DNA of 64,000 nucleotides from positions 55,711 to 119,710 of the forward strand of contig JACQFE010000041.1 in NCBI GenBank assembly GCA_016200265.1, in the 5' to 3' direction. The position numbers and the translations under genes are program-made. Shown here piece by piece: positions 34,613 through 43,246 of this stretch (positions are counted from its first letter, which is position 1; each line of letters begins with the position of its first letter). Origin of the DNA: Planctomycetota bacterium. GTDB taxonomy: Bacteria; Planctomycetota; Phycisphaerae; UBA1845. The notes beneath the pieces were generated by a model that was not told where the DNA came from, made no database searches, and saw nothing but the letters and a program-made list of their open reading frames with translations.

Positions 34613-36394
34613 ATGGCACCCGCTGTCAAATTGAGCCTGCATGACGCAAGACATCGCATTGCACTCGCGCTATTCAGCGTGGCGGCAGGCACCGTCTCCG
34701 CACAGGAGGTCACTCCGCCTGCACCGGCAACTTTGCCATCAAGCCGTACGCCGCAGGTCGCGGTGACGGACCGTGGCACCGTTGAGCTGCACGTCTCGAA
34801 TCTTTCGCTCGCCACCGTCTTGCAGCTTCTTTCCATGGAGGGGAAGCGAAACATCATCGCCTCGCCTGCGGTGAAAGGCACGGTCACCGCGAACCTCTAT
34901 GACAGCACATTTGAAGAAGCATTGCAGGCAATTCTCGTGACCAACGGAGCCGGCTACCGCAACGTCGGCAATTATATTTTTGTCAATACGAAGGAGGAGC
35001 TGGCGGAAATCTCGGAAGCCTCCAATAAGGAACTGTCCACACGAGTCTTTTCACTCAATTACATCACCGCCGCAGAGCTGAAGCCGATTCTCGATCCGCT
35101 GATCGGCAAAGATGGCAGTGTTACGGCGTCGCAGCCCGCTGCAAAAGGAATCAAGAGTGAGGTTAACGAAGGCGGCGGACAAAACCACGCGTCAAACGAT
35201 TTCGTCGTCGTGACAACGAAACATACCGTGATGACTGAGGTGGCCCGCATTATCAAGGAGATTGATGTACGACCGCGCCAGGTGTTAATTGAAGCGACGA
35301 TTCTTCGCGCCACCCTGGAAGATAACAACGCATTGGGCATCGATTTTACGATGGTCGGTGGAGTCGATCTGGAAGAACTCGGAGCAACATCGAACGGCGT
35401 TCAGGACGTCACGCTCGGTCAATTGCCGCAAAACCGTTTTGAATTGGGCAATGCATCCGCGACCACCGGCTTCACCGAGAACGTACCCAACGGCGGCCTG
35501 CACATCGGAATCATCAAGGATAAAGTCGCCGTGTTTCTCAAGGCCTTGGAACAGGTCACCGACACGACAGTGCTTGCCAATCCAAAAGTTCTAACACTGA
35601 ATAAGCAAAAGGGTCAGGTCATCGTCGGTCGGCGTGACGGATTTCTCACCACCACAGTGACTGAAACTCAGGCCGTCCAGACCGTTCAATATCTGGAAAC
35701 CGGAACCCAATTGATCTTTCGCCCCTTCATCGGTGACGACGGATACGTGCGCGTCGAGCTTCATCCCGAAGACAGCGTGGGATTCGTTAGTGCACAGGGG
35801 CTTCCCTCCGAACAAACCACGGAAGTCACGACCAATGTGATGGTGCGCGACGGCGACACGATTCTCATCGGCGGCCTCTTCCGCGAATTGACCACCGATG
35901 GCCGGTCGCAGATTCCGGGCTTGGGGAGCATTCCCGGCGTCGGACAGCTCTTTCGGTCAAACAACGATTCCAGCCAGCGCGAAGAAGTCATCATCCTTCT
36001 TACGCTGCACATCGTGAAAGACCAGGACGCGTACGTCGATGCCTCGCGCAAGGCATTTGAGGATGTTGAAAAAATGCGCGTCGGATTGCGTGAGGGTCTC
36101 ATGTGGCACGGCAAAGAGCGTCTGGCCCAGCACAACTATCGCAAAGCGCTCGAGCACATGAAAAACGGCGAGGAATGTGAGGCGCTCTTCTACACAAATC
36201 TCGCCCTTCACTGCAATCCAAGAATGACGCCCGCGATCGAGTTGAAGGATCGATTGAATGGTGAGCACACGTGGGAAGCCGACGGCACTGCGGGTCGTGA
36301 ATTTATTTATCACCTGATCGCCAAAGAAAACCATGTGCCGATGCCCTTCAATCGTCCGGAATCCACCGAGTCAGCCGGTGAAGTGCAACCATGA
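34613..36394 (+). CDS. secretin (GspD/PilQ family)
   Basis: Secretins form outer-membrane rings in type II secretion, type IV pili and related machines. The 593-residue protein has a signal-like N-terminus (ALALFSVAAGTVSAQ), a short STN/N-domain (VLQLLSMEGKRNIIASPAVK, about 60-110), a secretin N1-like region (about 125-205), and the secretin core with VLIEATILRATLEDNNALGI and DTILIGGLFRELTTDGRSQI, plus IPGLGSIPGVGQLF, the classical C-terminal signature. A C-terminal extension of about 100 residues (about 490-593) is not found in most secretins. No ATPase or pseudopilin genes are nearby. The next gene, a TPR lipoprotein, overlaps by 4 bases. Confidence 0.9.
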   Translation: MAPAVKLSLHDARHRIALALFSVAAGTVSAQEVTPPAPATLPSSRTPQVAVTDRGTVELHVSNLSLATVLQLLSMEGKRNIIASPAVKGTVTANLYDSTFEEALQAILVTNGAGYRNVGNYIFVNTKEELAEISEASNKELSTRVFSLNYITAAELKPILDPLIGKDGSVTASQPAAKGIKSEVNEGGGQNHASNDFVVVTTKHTVMTEVARIIKEIDVRPRQVLIEATILRATLEDNNALGIDFTMVGGVDLEELGATSNGVQDVTLGQLPQNRFELGNASATTGFTENVPNGGLHIGIIKDKVAVFLKALEQVTDTTVLANPKVLTLNKQKGQVIVGRRDGFLTTTVTETQAVQTVQYLETGTQLIFRPFIGDDGYVRVELHPEDSVGFVSAQGLPSEQTTEVTTNVMVRDGDTILIGGLFRELTTDGRSQIPGLGSIPGVGQLFRSNNDSSQREEVIILLTLHIVKDQDAYVDASRKAFEDVEKMRVGLREGLMWHGKERLAQHNYRKALEHMKNGEECEALFYTNLALHCNPRMTPAIELKDRLNGEHTWEADGTAGREFIYHLIAKENHVPMPFNRPESTESAGEVQP

Positions 36395-37644
36395 GCAAAT
36401 TGAAAACAAACATTTCAATACGTGGCCACGGTGAAAAGCAGATGTTTCGCTTACCTTGTCTGGCTGTGGGGAGATTCGCGCTCATCGCAGCGATGCTCAC
36501 TACCTGCGGCTGTCAAACGATCAACCATGACGCCGCGAAAAAGCAGGCCACGCAGCGTTGGAGTGAGGTTCGTGCCCGCGTCAAGCTCCAGCTCGCGAAT
36601 CAGCAATGTGTTCGCGGAATGTTCAACGACGCCGCGACGAGCGCCGCCGAAGCGATCGGCCTCGATCCGAAATTGCCCGGCGCTTATGAAGTCCTGGCGA
36701 AATCGCAATTGGAACAAGGCAAACCAGCATCGACGGAAAAGACCCTCGACGCGGCGAAGGCGCAAAATTGCCAGTCCGCGGAGCTGCATTATCTTCGCGG
36801 CGTAGTTCTGGAACTCCGCGACGATACCGCAGGTTCGCTCGCTGAGTATCAGCGGGCCGTCGAACTCAACCCGGCGAATTCCGATTACTTGATCTCACTG
36901 GCGGAATGTTTGGTCAATGCGAAGCGTGCTGATGAAGCGCTGACTTTGCTCGACGAAAGAGCGGACCATCTCGATGCGGCCGCCGGCGTCTTCGCTCTTG
37001 CCGCCCACATCGCGGAACTAAAGGGCGATCGTGAAGGCGCGATTACGCGCTACCAACGAACACTGGCCCTTGTGCCCGATCATGCGCTCATTCACGAGCA
37101 ACTTGCTTCGCTTCTCATGAAAGAGAGTCGTTTTGAAGATGCGATTGGTTTGCTGAAGCCGCTTGCAAAAAACGATGCTCCCAATGCGGCATCGGCGCGA
37201 AAACTGCTGGCGGCATGTGACCTGGCCATCGACGATCCCGTGTCCGCAAAGACGCTTCTGGTCGACTATGCTCGATCTCATCCGGAAGACGATTCGGCGT
37301 TGACGCTGCTGGCGCGGGCGAGCTTGCAAACCCACGATCTCATGACCGCGGGCTGGACCATCGACCAACTTCATCGAAAGCATCCGGACAGCACTGACCC
37401 AGCGTTGCTCTACGCATCATTGCTTTGGCAACGCGGCGATGCGCAGGCAGCCGAAACCGTCCTCCGCCATCAGCTCGATATTGATCCGAACAATCCTGCA
37501 ACACTTTGCCTGCTGGTAACCGTTTTGCAAACAACCAAAGATCATGCCGCGGCCCAACGATATTTTGAAGAAGCGGCATCGATTGATCCAAGTTGCATTT
37601 CAGCAATATCAGCTTCCGCCACATCTTCTAAGAGAAAGGATTGA
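36391..37644 (+). CDS. TPR repeat lipoprotein
   Basis: The 417-residue protein has a signal peptide with lipobox TTCGC (Cys near 41) and about nine tetratricopeptide-like helix pairs, for example LHYLRGVVLELRDDTAGSLA and AEYQRAVELNPANSDYLISL. Such pilotin-like or scaffold lipoproteins often help secretins reach or assemble in the outer membrane. ATGA overlap with the secretin gene supports a joint role. The 3' end adjoins the next gene directly. Confidence 0.8.
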   Translation: MSKLKTNISIRGHGEKQMFRLPCLAVGRFALIAAMLTTCGCQTINHDAAKKQATQRWSEVRARVKLQLANQQCVRGMFNDAATSAAEAIGLDPKLPGAYEVLAKSQLEQGKPASTEKTLDAAKAQNCQSAELHYLRGVVLELRDDTAGSLAEYQRAVELNPANSDYLISLAECLVNAKRADEALTLLDERADHLDAAAGVFALAAHIAELKGDREGAITRYQRTLALVPDHALIHEQLASLLMKESRFEDAIGLLKPLAKNDAPNAASARKLLAACDLAIDDPVSAKTLLVDYARSHPEDDSALTLLARASLQTHDLMTAGWTIDQLHRKHPDSTDPALLYASLLWQRGDAQAAETVLRHQLDIDPNNPATLCLLVTVLQTTKDHAAAQRYFEEAASIDPSCISAISASATSSKRKD

Positions 37645-37645
37645 G

Positions 37646-38653
37646 ATGATAAGACATTTGAATTCCACCGGTCACGTAAAGTACATTCGGCTTGCAGTCG
37701 GCTCTATTATGATTGCTGTTCTCCCGCTACTCGGCGCTTGCCCAGGCAGCCAGGTTCCGCCCGGCAATAATCAACTCCCTCCCACAGGCGGCGGCCCCGG
37801 TCAACCCGTCACCTTCGCTAACGGCGGTTTTCAAGTTAGCGCGAAGACCGTGCAATCCGGCGGCTCAAGCACCACAACGGTCGATCAGGCTGGGCAAACG
37901 CTGGTTGAGGCATCTGCGACAGTTGATGGCGTGACAATGTCCTTTCCAACTCAGGGAGGTAGCAGTGCATCCATCGTTTTCAATACGCCGCTGAGCAGCC
38001 AGCCCTCCGAGTTTGCCATGAACCGCTTGGCCGTGTTCGTTGCTGGGCAGCTATTCGGCGTGGGCGGCGCCATCCCGCGAGACAATCCCGGCTGTGACAT
38101 GTTTCCCGATACGCGCTGCACGCTTCGTTGCTGCGCTGATCATGACCGCTGCTATGCGGAAAACGGATGCACCGCTCTTTCGTGGCTGACAACGGTTTTC
38201 CTTCCAGGGTCATTTGAGGTCAATGCCTGCGCCAATTGTAATGCAGTGGCCGCCCAGTGCATCGTGTTTGGCTGCGCCTCCTCGGATGAGGGTGATCCTT
38301 CAACCGATGTTTGTTTCGACGCTGCGTGCGGGGCGAACTACACCTGTCCGCCGCCGAATGAATTTGATTGTTATGCATGCTCCAGTCCATGCTCAAATTC
38401 ACCTTCAACGTGCGGAAACGGCAATTGTGAATTGGGCGAAACCACCGAGAACTGCGCGAGTGATTGCGCTACCGGGCTGGGGGTAAACGTCTGCTGCGCG
38501 CAGAGTGGCAACTGTCCGACCGAAACGGCTGACAGTTGTCCGGGCGATTGCTGTTGCTGCGGGCTGGGTGAGACCTGTGGCGACGGGCAAATCTGTAGAC
38601 CGACCGGTGGCGGCGGTTCGGGAAGCGTCGGTGCAACGCCTGTAACTCCCTAA
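37646..38653 (+). CDS. phospholipase A2-like Cys-rich lipoprotein
   Basis: The 335-residue protein begins MIRHLNSTGHVKYI, with a lipobox LLGAC at about residue 32. After a Pro/Gly-rich linker (about 35-60) and a beta-like region (about 60-140), it has a phospholipase A2-like core: CTLRCCADHDRCYAENGC at about 158-175, where CC-x-x-HD-x-CY places the catalytic His166 and Asp167. The rest is extremely Cys-rich, with CGNGNCELGETTENCASDC resembling a metal-binding or EGF-like repeat. It starts two bases after the TPR gene's stop. It may act on phospholipids or be a structural protein that re-uses the fold; a similar protein is at 58661-59857. Confident as a lipoprotein, moderate for the fold. Confidence 0.6.
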   Translation: MIRHLNSTGHVKYIRLAVGSIMIAVLPLLGACPGSQVPPGNNQLPPTGGGPGQPVTFANGGFQVSAKTVQSGGSSTTTVDQAGQTLVEASATVDGVTMSFPTQGGSSASIVFNTPLSSQPSEFAMNRLAVFVAGQLFGVGGAIPRDNPGCDMFPDTRCTLRCCADHDRCYAENGCTALSWLTTVFLPGSFEVNACANCNAVAAQCIVFGCASSDEGDPSTDVCFDAACGANYTCPPPNEFDCYACSSPCSNSPSTCGNGNCELGETTENCASDCATGLGVNVCCAQSGNCPTETADSCPGDCCCCGLGETCGDGQICRPTGGGGSGSVGATPVTP

Positions 38654-38724
38654 TTTGAATCGGCGAGGTGCAGATTCGTTGAAACCGGGAATCCAAATCC
38701 TCGATTCTCCGCACTAGGATTCTC

Positions 38725-40119
38725 ATGCTTTTTAACAGTGGCGCGTTCGCAATATTTCTTCCGCTCGTCTTCATCGTGTATTGGTCACTGCGCGGAGACG
38801 CACGACGTTGGTGGCTGCTGGCGGCGAGCTACTTTTTCTACGGCTGGTGGGATTGGCGATTCACGGGCCTACTGGCCGTTCACACGCTGATTGATTTCGG
38901 TTGCGCGATTGCGATTGACCAGCGGCGAGGTACACCCGGCGCGAAGCGATTTCTGCTTCTCAGCATCATCACCAATCTCAGCGTGCTGGGCGTCTTCAAG
39001 TATCTCAATTTTTTCCGCGACTCATTCGTCGGGATTTTTGCCGCGTTCGGTTGGCATGTGGATGCACCGACCCTTCACCTGATCCTGCCACTCGGCATTT
39101 CGTTCTACACGTTTCAAACGATGTCTTACACCATCGATATGTATCGCGGCATGGCGCCGGAACGAAACGTCCGCGACTTTGCATTGAGCATCGCGTGTTT
39201 TGCGCATTTGGTGGCCGGTCCGATCGTCCGCGCTCGCGACTTGATGCCGCAATTCAAAGTCGAACATCGCTTCGCGGACGTCGATCTTTCGGGCGTGGTC
39301 TACCGACTCTTTCGCGGCCTCTTCAAGAAAGTGGTCGTCGCGGACATGCTCGGGCTTTACGTCAACGCGGTATTCACCGAACCAGGCGGCTATCGCGGCG
39401 CATCGGCGTGGATTGCCTTGTATGCATACGCATTTCAAATCTACATGGATTTCTCCGGCTACACCGACGTCGCCCTGGCGTGCGCGAACCTGTTCGGGTT
39501 CCGATTCGCGGAGAATTTTGATCGCCCCTATCTTGCGACGTCGCCGTCGGATTTCTGGCGGCGATGGCACATGTCGCTCTCGTCCTGGCTTCGCGATTAT
39601 CTCTACATTCCGCTTGGCGGATCGCGCGGCGGCCATTGGCTGACGATCCGCAATCTTTTGATCACCATGGCGCTCGGCGGTTTGTGGCACGGAGCCTCAT
39701 GGACGTTTGTAGCCTGGGGTTTGTACCACGGAATTTTGCTCGCGAGTCAACGAATAATAAGCGGTCGCAGTGTATCGTCGATCATCGATGAGTCATTACC
39801 GCTTCGAATCCTGAAAACGATCGGAATGTTCCACCTCACGTGCCTCGGCTGGCTATTGTTCCGTGCGTCGAATTGGTCAAACGCTTGGTACATGCTGGGC
39901 AGCCTGTTTGATTTTTCGGCAAGCGAGCTTCATGGAAAACGCGTGCTTGTCGTGATCGCTCTATGCGCGATCGCTCATGTTCCCTGGCGATCCGGAGGCA
40001 TTCGCGATTGGTTCCGACGCGCGCCGGCGTGGAGTCAAGGGGTACTGGCCGCCATGTGCATGTGGTCATTGCTGCTCATCAGCCCGACGTCGCGACCCTT
40101 CATTTACTTTCAGTTTTGA
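38725..40119 (+). CDS. MBOAT family O-acyltransferase (AlgI-like)
   Basis: MBOAT enzymes move acyl groups across the membrane onto polysaccharides or other acceptors. The 464-residue protein has about ten hydrophobic helices, the N-terminal LFNSGAFAIFLPLVFIVYWS, the conserved DFWRRWHMSLSSWLRDYLYI, and MALGGLWHGASWTFVAWGLY with the catalytic His. This is the AlgI arrangement. The next gene encodes its usual partner, an SGNH-type protein. Together they could add acetyl groups to an exopolysaccharide or wall polymer. Confidence 0.9.
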   Translation: MLFNSGAFAIFLPLVFIVYWSLRGDARRWWLLAASYFFYGWWDWRFTGLLAVHTLIDFGCAIAIDQRRGTPGAKRFLLLSIITNLSVLGVFKYLNFFRDSFVGIFAAFGWHVDAPTLHLILPLGISFYTFQTMSYTIDMYRGMAPERNVRDFALSIACFAHLVAGPIVRARDLMPQFKVEHRFADVDLSGVVYRLFRGLFKKVVVADMLGLYVNAVFTEPGGYRGASAWIALYAYAFQIYMDFSGYTDVALACANLFGFRFAENFDRPYLATSPSDFWRRWHMSLSSWLRDYLYIPLGGSRGGHWLTIRNLLITMALGGLWHGASWTFVAWGLYHGILLASQRIISGRSVSSIIDESLPLRILKTIGMFHLTCLGWLLFRASNWSNAWYMLGSLFDFSASELHGKRVLVVIALCAIAHVPWRSGGIRDWFRRAPAWSQGVLAAMCMWSLLLISPTSRPFIYFQF

Positions 40120-40128
40120 GACCCGGAA

Positions 40129-41253
40129 ATGACCATCGCGACGACAGGTGAATGGATTGGCTTCCGGTCGGCGACATCCGCTGAACGCAACGTCGTCGCT
40201 GCGACCACGCCGCTTCGCCGTGCTGCGTCGATGACGGTCGGCTTCATTGCTGCTTTCATTGCGATTGACTTCACGCTCGATCGAATTCCGCTGCCCCACA
40301 TCTACGGAAGCCGCAACATGGCCCGATGGAAATGCGAGATGTATGAACGATCAGTGCATCCGCCGGACGTTGCGTTCATCGGCTGTTCGTACGAATGGTG
40401 TGGCATCAGCCCGATGATCGTTGACAATGAAGTTCGCAATTCAACCGGGCGCGAGGCCCACAGCCTGAATCTTTCAGCTTCCGCCGCGAGTTCGCTCACG
40501 CAATTTCTCATCGCTCGACGAGTCGTGGAAAGCGGCCACGCCCCAAGGCTTGTTTATCTCGGCGTCAATCCGGCCACACTGGACGCATCGCGCCGCAATT
40601 GGCAGATCAACGGCCTGCGGGCCCTCGGCGCTCCGCGTGATTTGCCGCTGTCTTGGGAGTCGACCCCGGAAGTGTTTCTCGAAGGCGTTCGAACGGCGTT
40701 GTTTCACAGCTACCGAAGCTGGGACGATGTGCGAATCATGGCCGGACGGTTTCTTCTGGCAGCCCCTTTGAATCCCGTTGCAAAGCTCCGCGATCACGAC
40801 GACGGCTGGGCCGAATGGGTTGGTGACGACCGGCATCCGAAAGTTCTGCAGCAGCCGGAAAGCGGTGATGAATCGGGCATTCATGTCGATGGCTTCACAG
40901 GCGATTATCGCAACGACAGCGTCAACGCCATGGCACTTCGCAGGGCGGTCGGTCTTCTTCGCGATCACGGTGTCGAGGTGCGATTACTTGAAATGCCGCT
41001 CGCCCCAGGCCGGAAAATCGAAGAGGATCCGAATTCCAACGCCACTTATCGAGCCCTGGTCAATCAACTTGCCGACGAGCTTCGCATACCGATCATTCGA
41101 GCACCGGCAAACTTCGCCACAACTCAGGAGTTCTTTGACCCCGTCCACATGAACGCCGATGGCGCAAAACGGTTTTCGAAATGGCTGGCCGCGGACGTGG
41201 CAAAATCGCTCACGGCGTCGAATGCGAGTCGGACGGCACAAGCTCGTCCTTAG
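40129..41253 (+). CDS. SGNH-type partner of the MBOAT protein
   Basis: The 374-residue protein has one N-terminal helix (about 36-55) and a periplasmic SGNH-hydrolase-like domain (about 80-365). The nucleophile region reads VAFIGCSYEWCGIS, where Ser87 follows Gly85-Cys86 as in AlgX/AlgJ relatives, and the last block is FFDPVHMNADGAKRFSKWLA with Asp and His of the catalytic D-x-x-H. It follows the MBOAT gene by 9 bp, so the pair likely acetylates a cell-surface polymer. Its end overlaps the convergent next gene by 44 bases. Confidence 0.75.
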   Translation: MTIATTGEWIGFRSATSAERNVVAATTPLRRAASMTVGFIAAFIAIDFTLDRIPLPHIYGSRNMARWKCEMYERSVHPPDVAFIGCSYEWCGISPMIVDNEVRNSTGREAHSLNLSASAASSLTQFLIARRVVESGHAPRLVYLGVNPATLDASRRNWQINGLRALGAPRDLPLSWESTPEVFLEGVRTALFHSYRSWDDVRIMAGRFLLAAPLNPVAKLRDHDDGWAEWVGDDRHPKVLQQPESGDESGIHVDGFTGDYRNDSVNAMALRRAVGLLRDHGVEVRLLEMPLAPGRKIEEDPNSNATYRALVNQLADELRIPIIRAPANFATTQEFFDPVHMNADGAKRFSKWLAADVAKSLTASNASRTAQARP

Positions 41254-42334
41254 GTTGCGAAGATTCGATCTGTTGGGGACGATTCGCTTCTTGCTTTTGA
41301 TTTCGCTCGGATTCTTCGACCGCCGCCCGCTGATTGGAAGTAGGAAGCTCGTTGAGGCGGCTCTTCAATTCTTTGAACATGTCGTCAATCGGGCCGTAGA
41401 GCGTCGCCAGTCGATTCTTGATATCCGCGGCGGCTGCATCGCTCCCCTTGTGATTCAGAATGTGCGACTCCATTTCCGCGATCTCGTCACGATGCCGTTC
41501 ACGATGATCATGAGCACGCGTCTCAAGCTCCGACAAGAAGGACTGGGCCGCATTGCGCTGCGATTCATCGAATGAAAATCGGACCGCAAATTCCGCGACG
41601 TACTTCTCCCAGGCGGTCAATTCGTTTGCGATCTGATCCGTTTCGACGCGAGATTGAATCTGCCGCTCCTTCTCTCGCTCGGCCTCGCGTCGCCTGCGGA
41701 CTGCTCGTTGATGTTCGCGATCGGCAGGCTTGCCCTCCCAGATGTCGTCGGCATCGAATTCGCCTCGCTTCCAACTCTTCAATTTATCCTCGGCGAAACC
41801 CATCCCGAGGTTCATTTTCAACACATCAGTCTCAAACTTCAGACGCTGCGCAGGCTTCATGACTTCGCGAAACGCATCGTGGCTCTTGTTGATCTGTTCT
41901 CTCGTTTTCTCGAATACCGGAATCGCCTTCTCCGCCCACGCCTTCACCTGCTCGTTGCTCGGCGGATTCACGTCCAGTTTCATTTCGAGAAACTCATTCA
42001 TCAGCGGTTGGATTTCGCTGCGATGGTCCGTGAGATAATCGTGCCATTGCTGAACCATCGCATCGCGTGCTTTTTCGGTCTGCTCCCTGTCCAAATCGTA
42101 TTCCGCACACGATTCCTCGGCCCATCGCGCAAGCATGATGTCGAGCAGTTTTCCTGACGGCCAAAGACCTTGGGTGATTGCAGGCGATGCTGCCTCTTTC
42201 AATTCGCTTCCAGCGGCAGCCCCATTTTCCTGGGCGTTGGCGACTATGCACGGCACTATCGCCGCCAGGGCGACAATTCCTCGCCACAGCAAGGCGACAA
42301 TTCGATTATGCCGATATTTGGATTGAGTATTCAT
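41210..42334 (-). CDS. exported helical protein, unknown
   Basis: A 374-residue protein with a signal peptide (about 1-36, ending VANAQ), after which it is almost wholly charged alpha-helix with coiled-coil character, for example EKTREQINKSHDAFREVMKP and RAVRRRREAEREKERQIQSR. No family is recognised; it resembles Planctomycetota periplasmic proteins of unknown role. Its ATG overlaps the divergent glycosyltransferase ATG, so the two promoters lie inside each other's coding region or the starts are slightly off. A leucine TTG at codon 15 is an alternative start. Confidence 0.65.
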   Translation of the reverse strand: MNTQSKYRHNRIVALLWRGIVALAAIVPCIVANAQENGAAAGSELKEAASPAITQGLWPSGKLLDIMLARWAEESCAEYDLDREQTEKARDAMVQQWHDYLTDHRSEIQPLMNEFLEMKLDVNPPSNEQVKAWAEKAIPVFEKTREQINKSHDAFREVMKPAQRLKFETDVLKMNLGMGFAEDKLKSWKRGEFDADDIWEGKPADREHQRAVRRRREAEREKERQIQSRVETDQIANELTAWEKYVAEFAVRFSFDESQRNAAQSFLSELETRAHDHRERHRDEIAEMESHILNHKGSDAAAADIKNRLATLYGPIDDMFKELKSRLNELPTSNQRAAVEESERNQKQEANRPQQIESSQPKDELVPSDSHSTP

Positions 42335-43094
42335 GGCTCAGGGCTCGATTGTGTCCATCGTTATTCCTACGTGCAACCGGCTGGACCGGTTGCAGCGTTG
42401 CATCGACAAAATCCGACGGAACGTCACATGCAAAAAAGAAGTCATCGTGGTCAACGGAGCCTCCACGGACGGAACGACGGCCTGGCTCGACAAACAAAGC
42501 GATATTCGGTCGATCCATGAGCTGCAGCGTGAAGGGGCCGTTCGCGCGTTCAACAAGGGATTCCGCATCGCCACCGGCGAATACGCCATGTGGGTCAACG
42601 ACGACGCATATCCCCTACCCAACGCCGTCGAAGCCGCAGTTCGGTTGCTCGAGCGTCCCGACCTGCCCGAACTCGGTATGGTCGCGTTCTACCACAACTG
42701 GCATAGTGAACGAAACATACTCGACCGCGTCGAACATGATGGCGAAAGCTACGAGCTGTGCCACGTACGCGGTTACCCATACGCGAATTTCGGCCTGCTC
42801 CGCCGCAATTTGCTAGTGAAGCTCGACTACGCCGACGAACGCTTTTACTTTTTTGGATTCGACCCGGACCTGTCCTTGCGAATCCAGAAGGAAGCCGGTC
42901 TGATGATCCTTGGCTGCCGCCGCGCACTGATCCATCACGACGAGCATCACGATGAACGCAAGCTCTCCGACCTCGATCGAGGCCAAACTGACAACGAGGT
43001 TCTCTTCAAGAAATGGGACCTGCCTCTACCTGGCGCGTACCCCGACCCAGTGCCCGCTTACAGGGACGTAATGCGCAAGTTTCATTTGGAGTGA
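42333..43094 (+). CDS. glycosyltransferase family 2
   Basis: The 253-residue protein has a GT-A fold: N-terminal VSIVIPTCNRLDRLQRCIDK, then EVIVVNGASTDGTTAWLD, and the DXD-like metal site WVNDDAYPLP near residue 90. Residues FGFDPDLSLRIQKEAG form the later conserved acidic region. It lacks membrane helices. Acceptors may include lipopolysaccharide or surface glycans. Start ATG 42333 overlaps the divergent gene's start; a GTG a few codons later is an alternative. Confidence 0.85.
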   Translation: MAQGSIVSIVIPTCNRLDRLQRCIDKIRRNVTCKKEVIVVNGASTDGTTAWLDKQSDIRSIHELQREGAVRAFNKGFRIATGEYAMWVNDDAYPLPNAVEAAVRLLERPDLPELGMVAFYHNWHSERNILDRVEHDGESYELCHVRGYPYANFGLLRRNLLVKLDYADERFYFFGFDPDLSLRIQKEAGLMILGCRRALIHHDEHHDERKLSDLDRGQTDNEVLFKKWDLPLPGAYPDPVPAYRDVMRKFHLE

Positions 43095-43165
43095 ACCCTA
43101 TCCCCCATCGGACTTTCGCAACTTTTCCCTTTCACACCTTCAAACCCTTGCACCCTCACACATGA

Positions 43166-43193
43166 TTGCATCCTGCATGACCCACGTTAGTAT
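43166..43193 (+). promoter_or_regulatory. likely promoter of the M16 peptidase operon
   Basis: TTGCAT (43166-43171), 16-base spacer, TAGTAT (43188-43193), 53 bases before the ATG. A GGGAG ribosome binding site sits near 43232. Confidence 0.5.
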
Positions 43194-43246
43194 GTTCAAC
43201 ATTTGTCCGGTGGCGTAGACCAACCCGGTCCAGGGAGACATACCTT

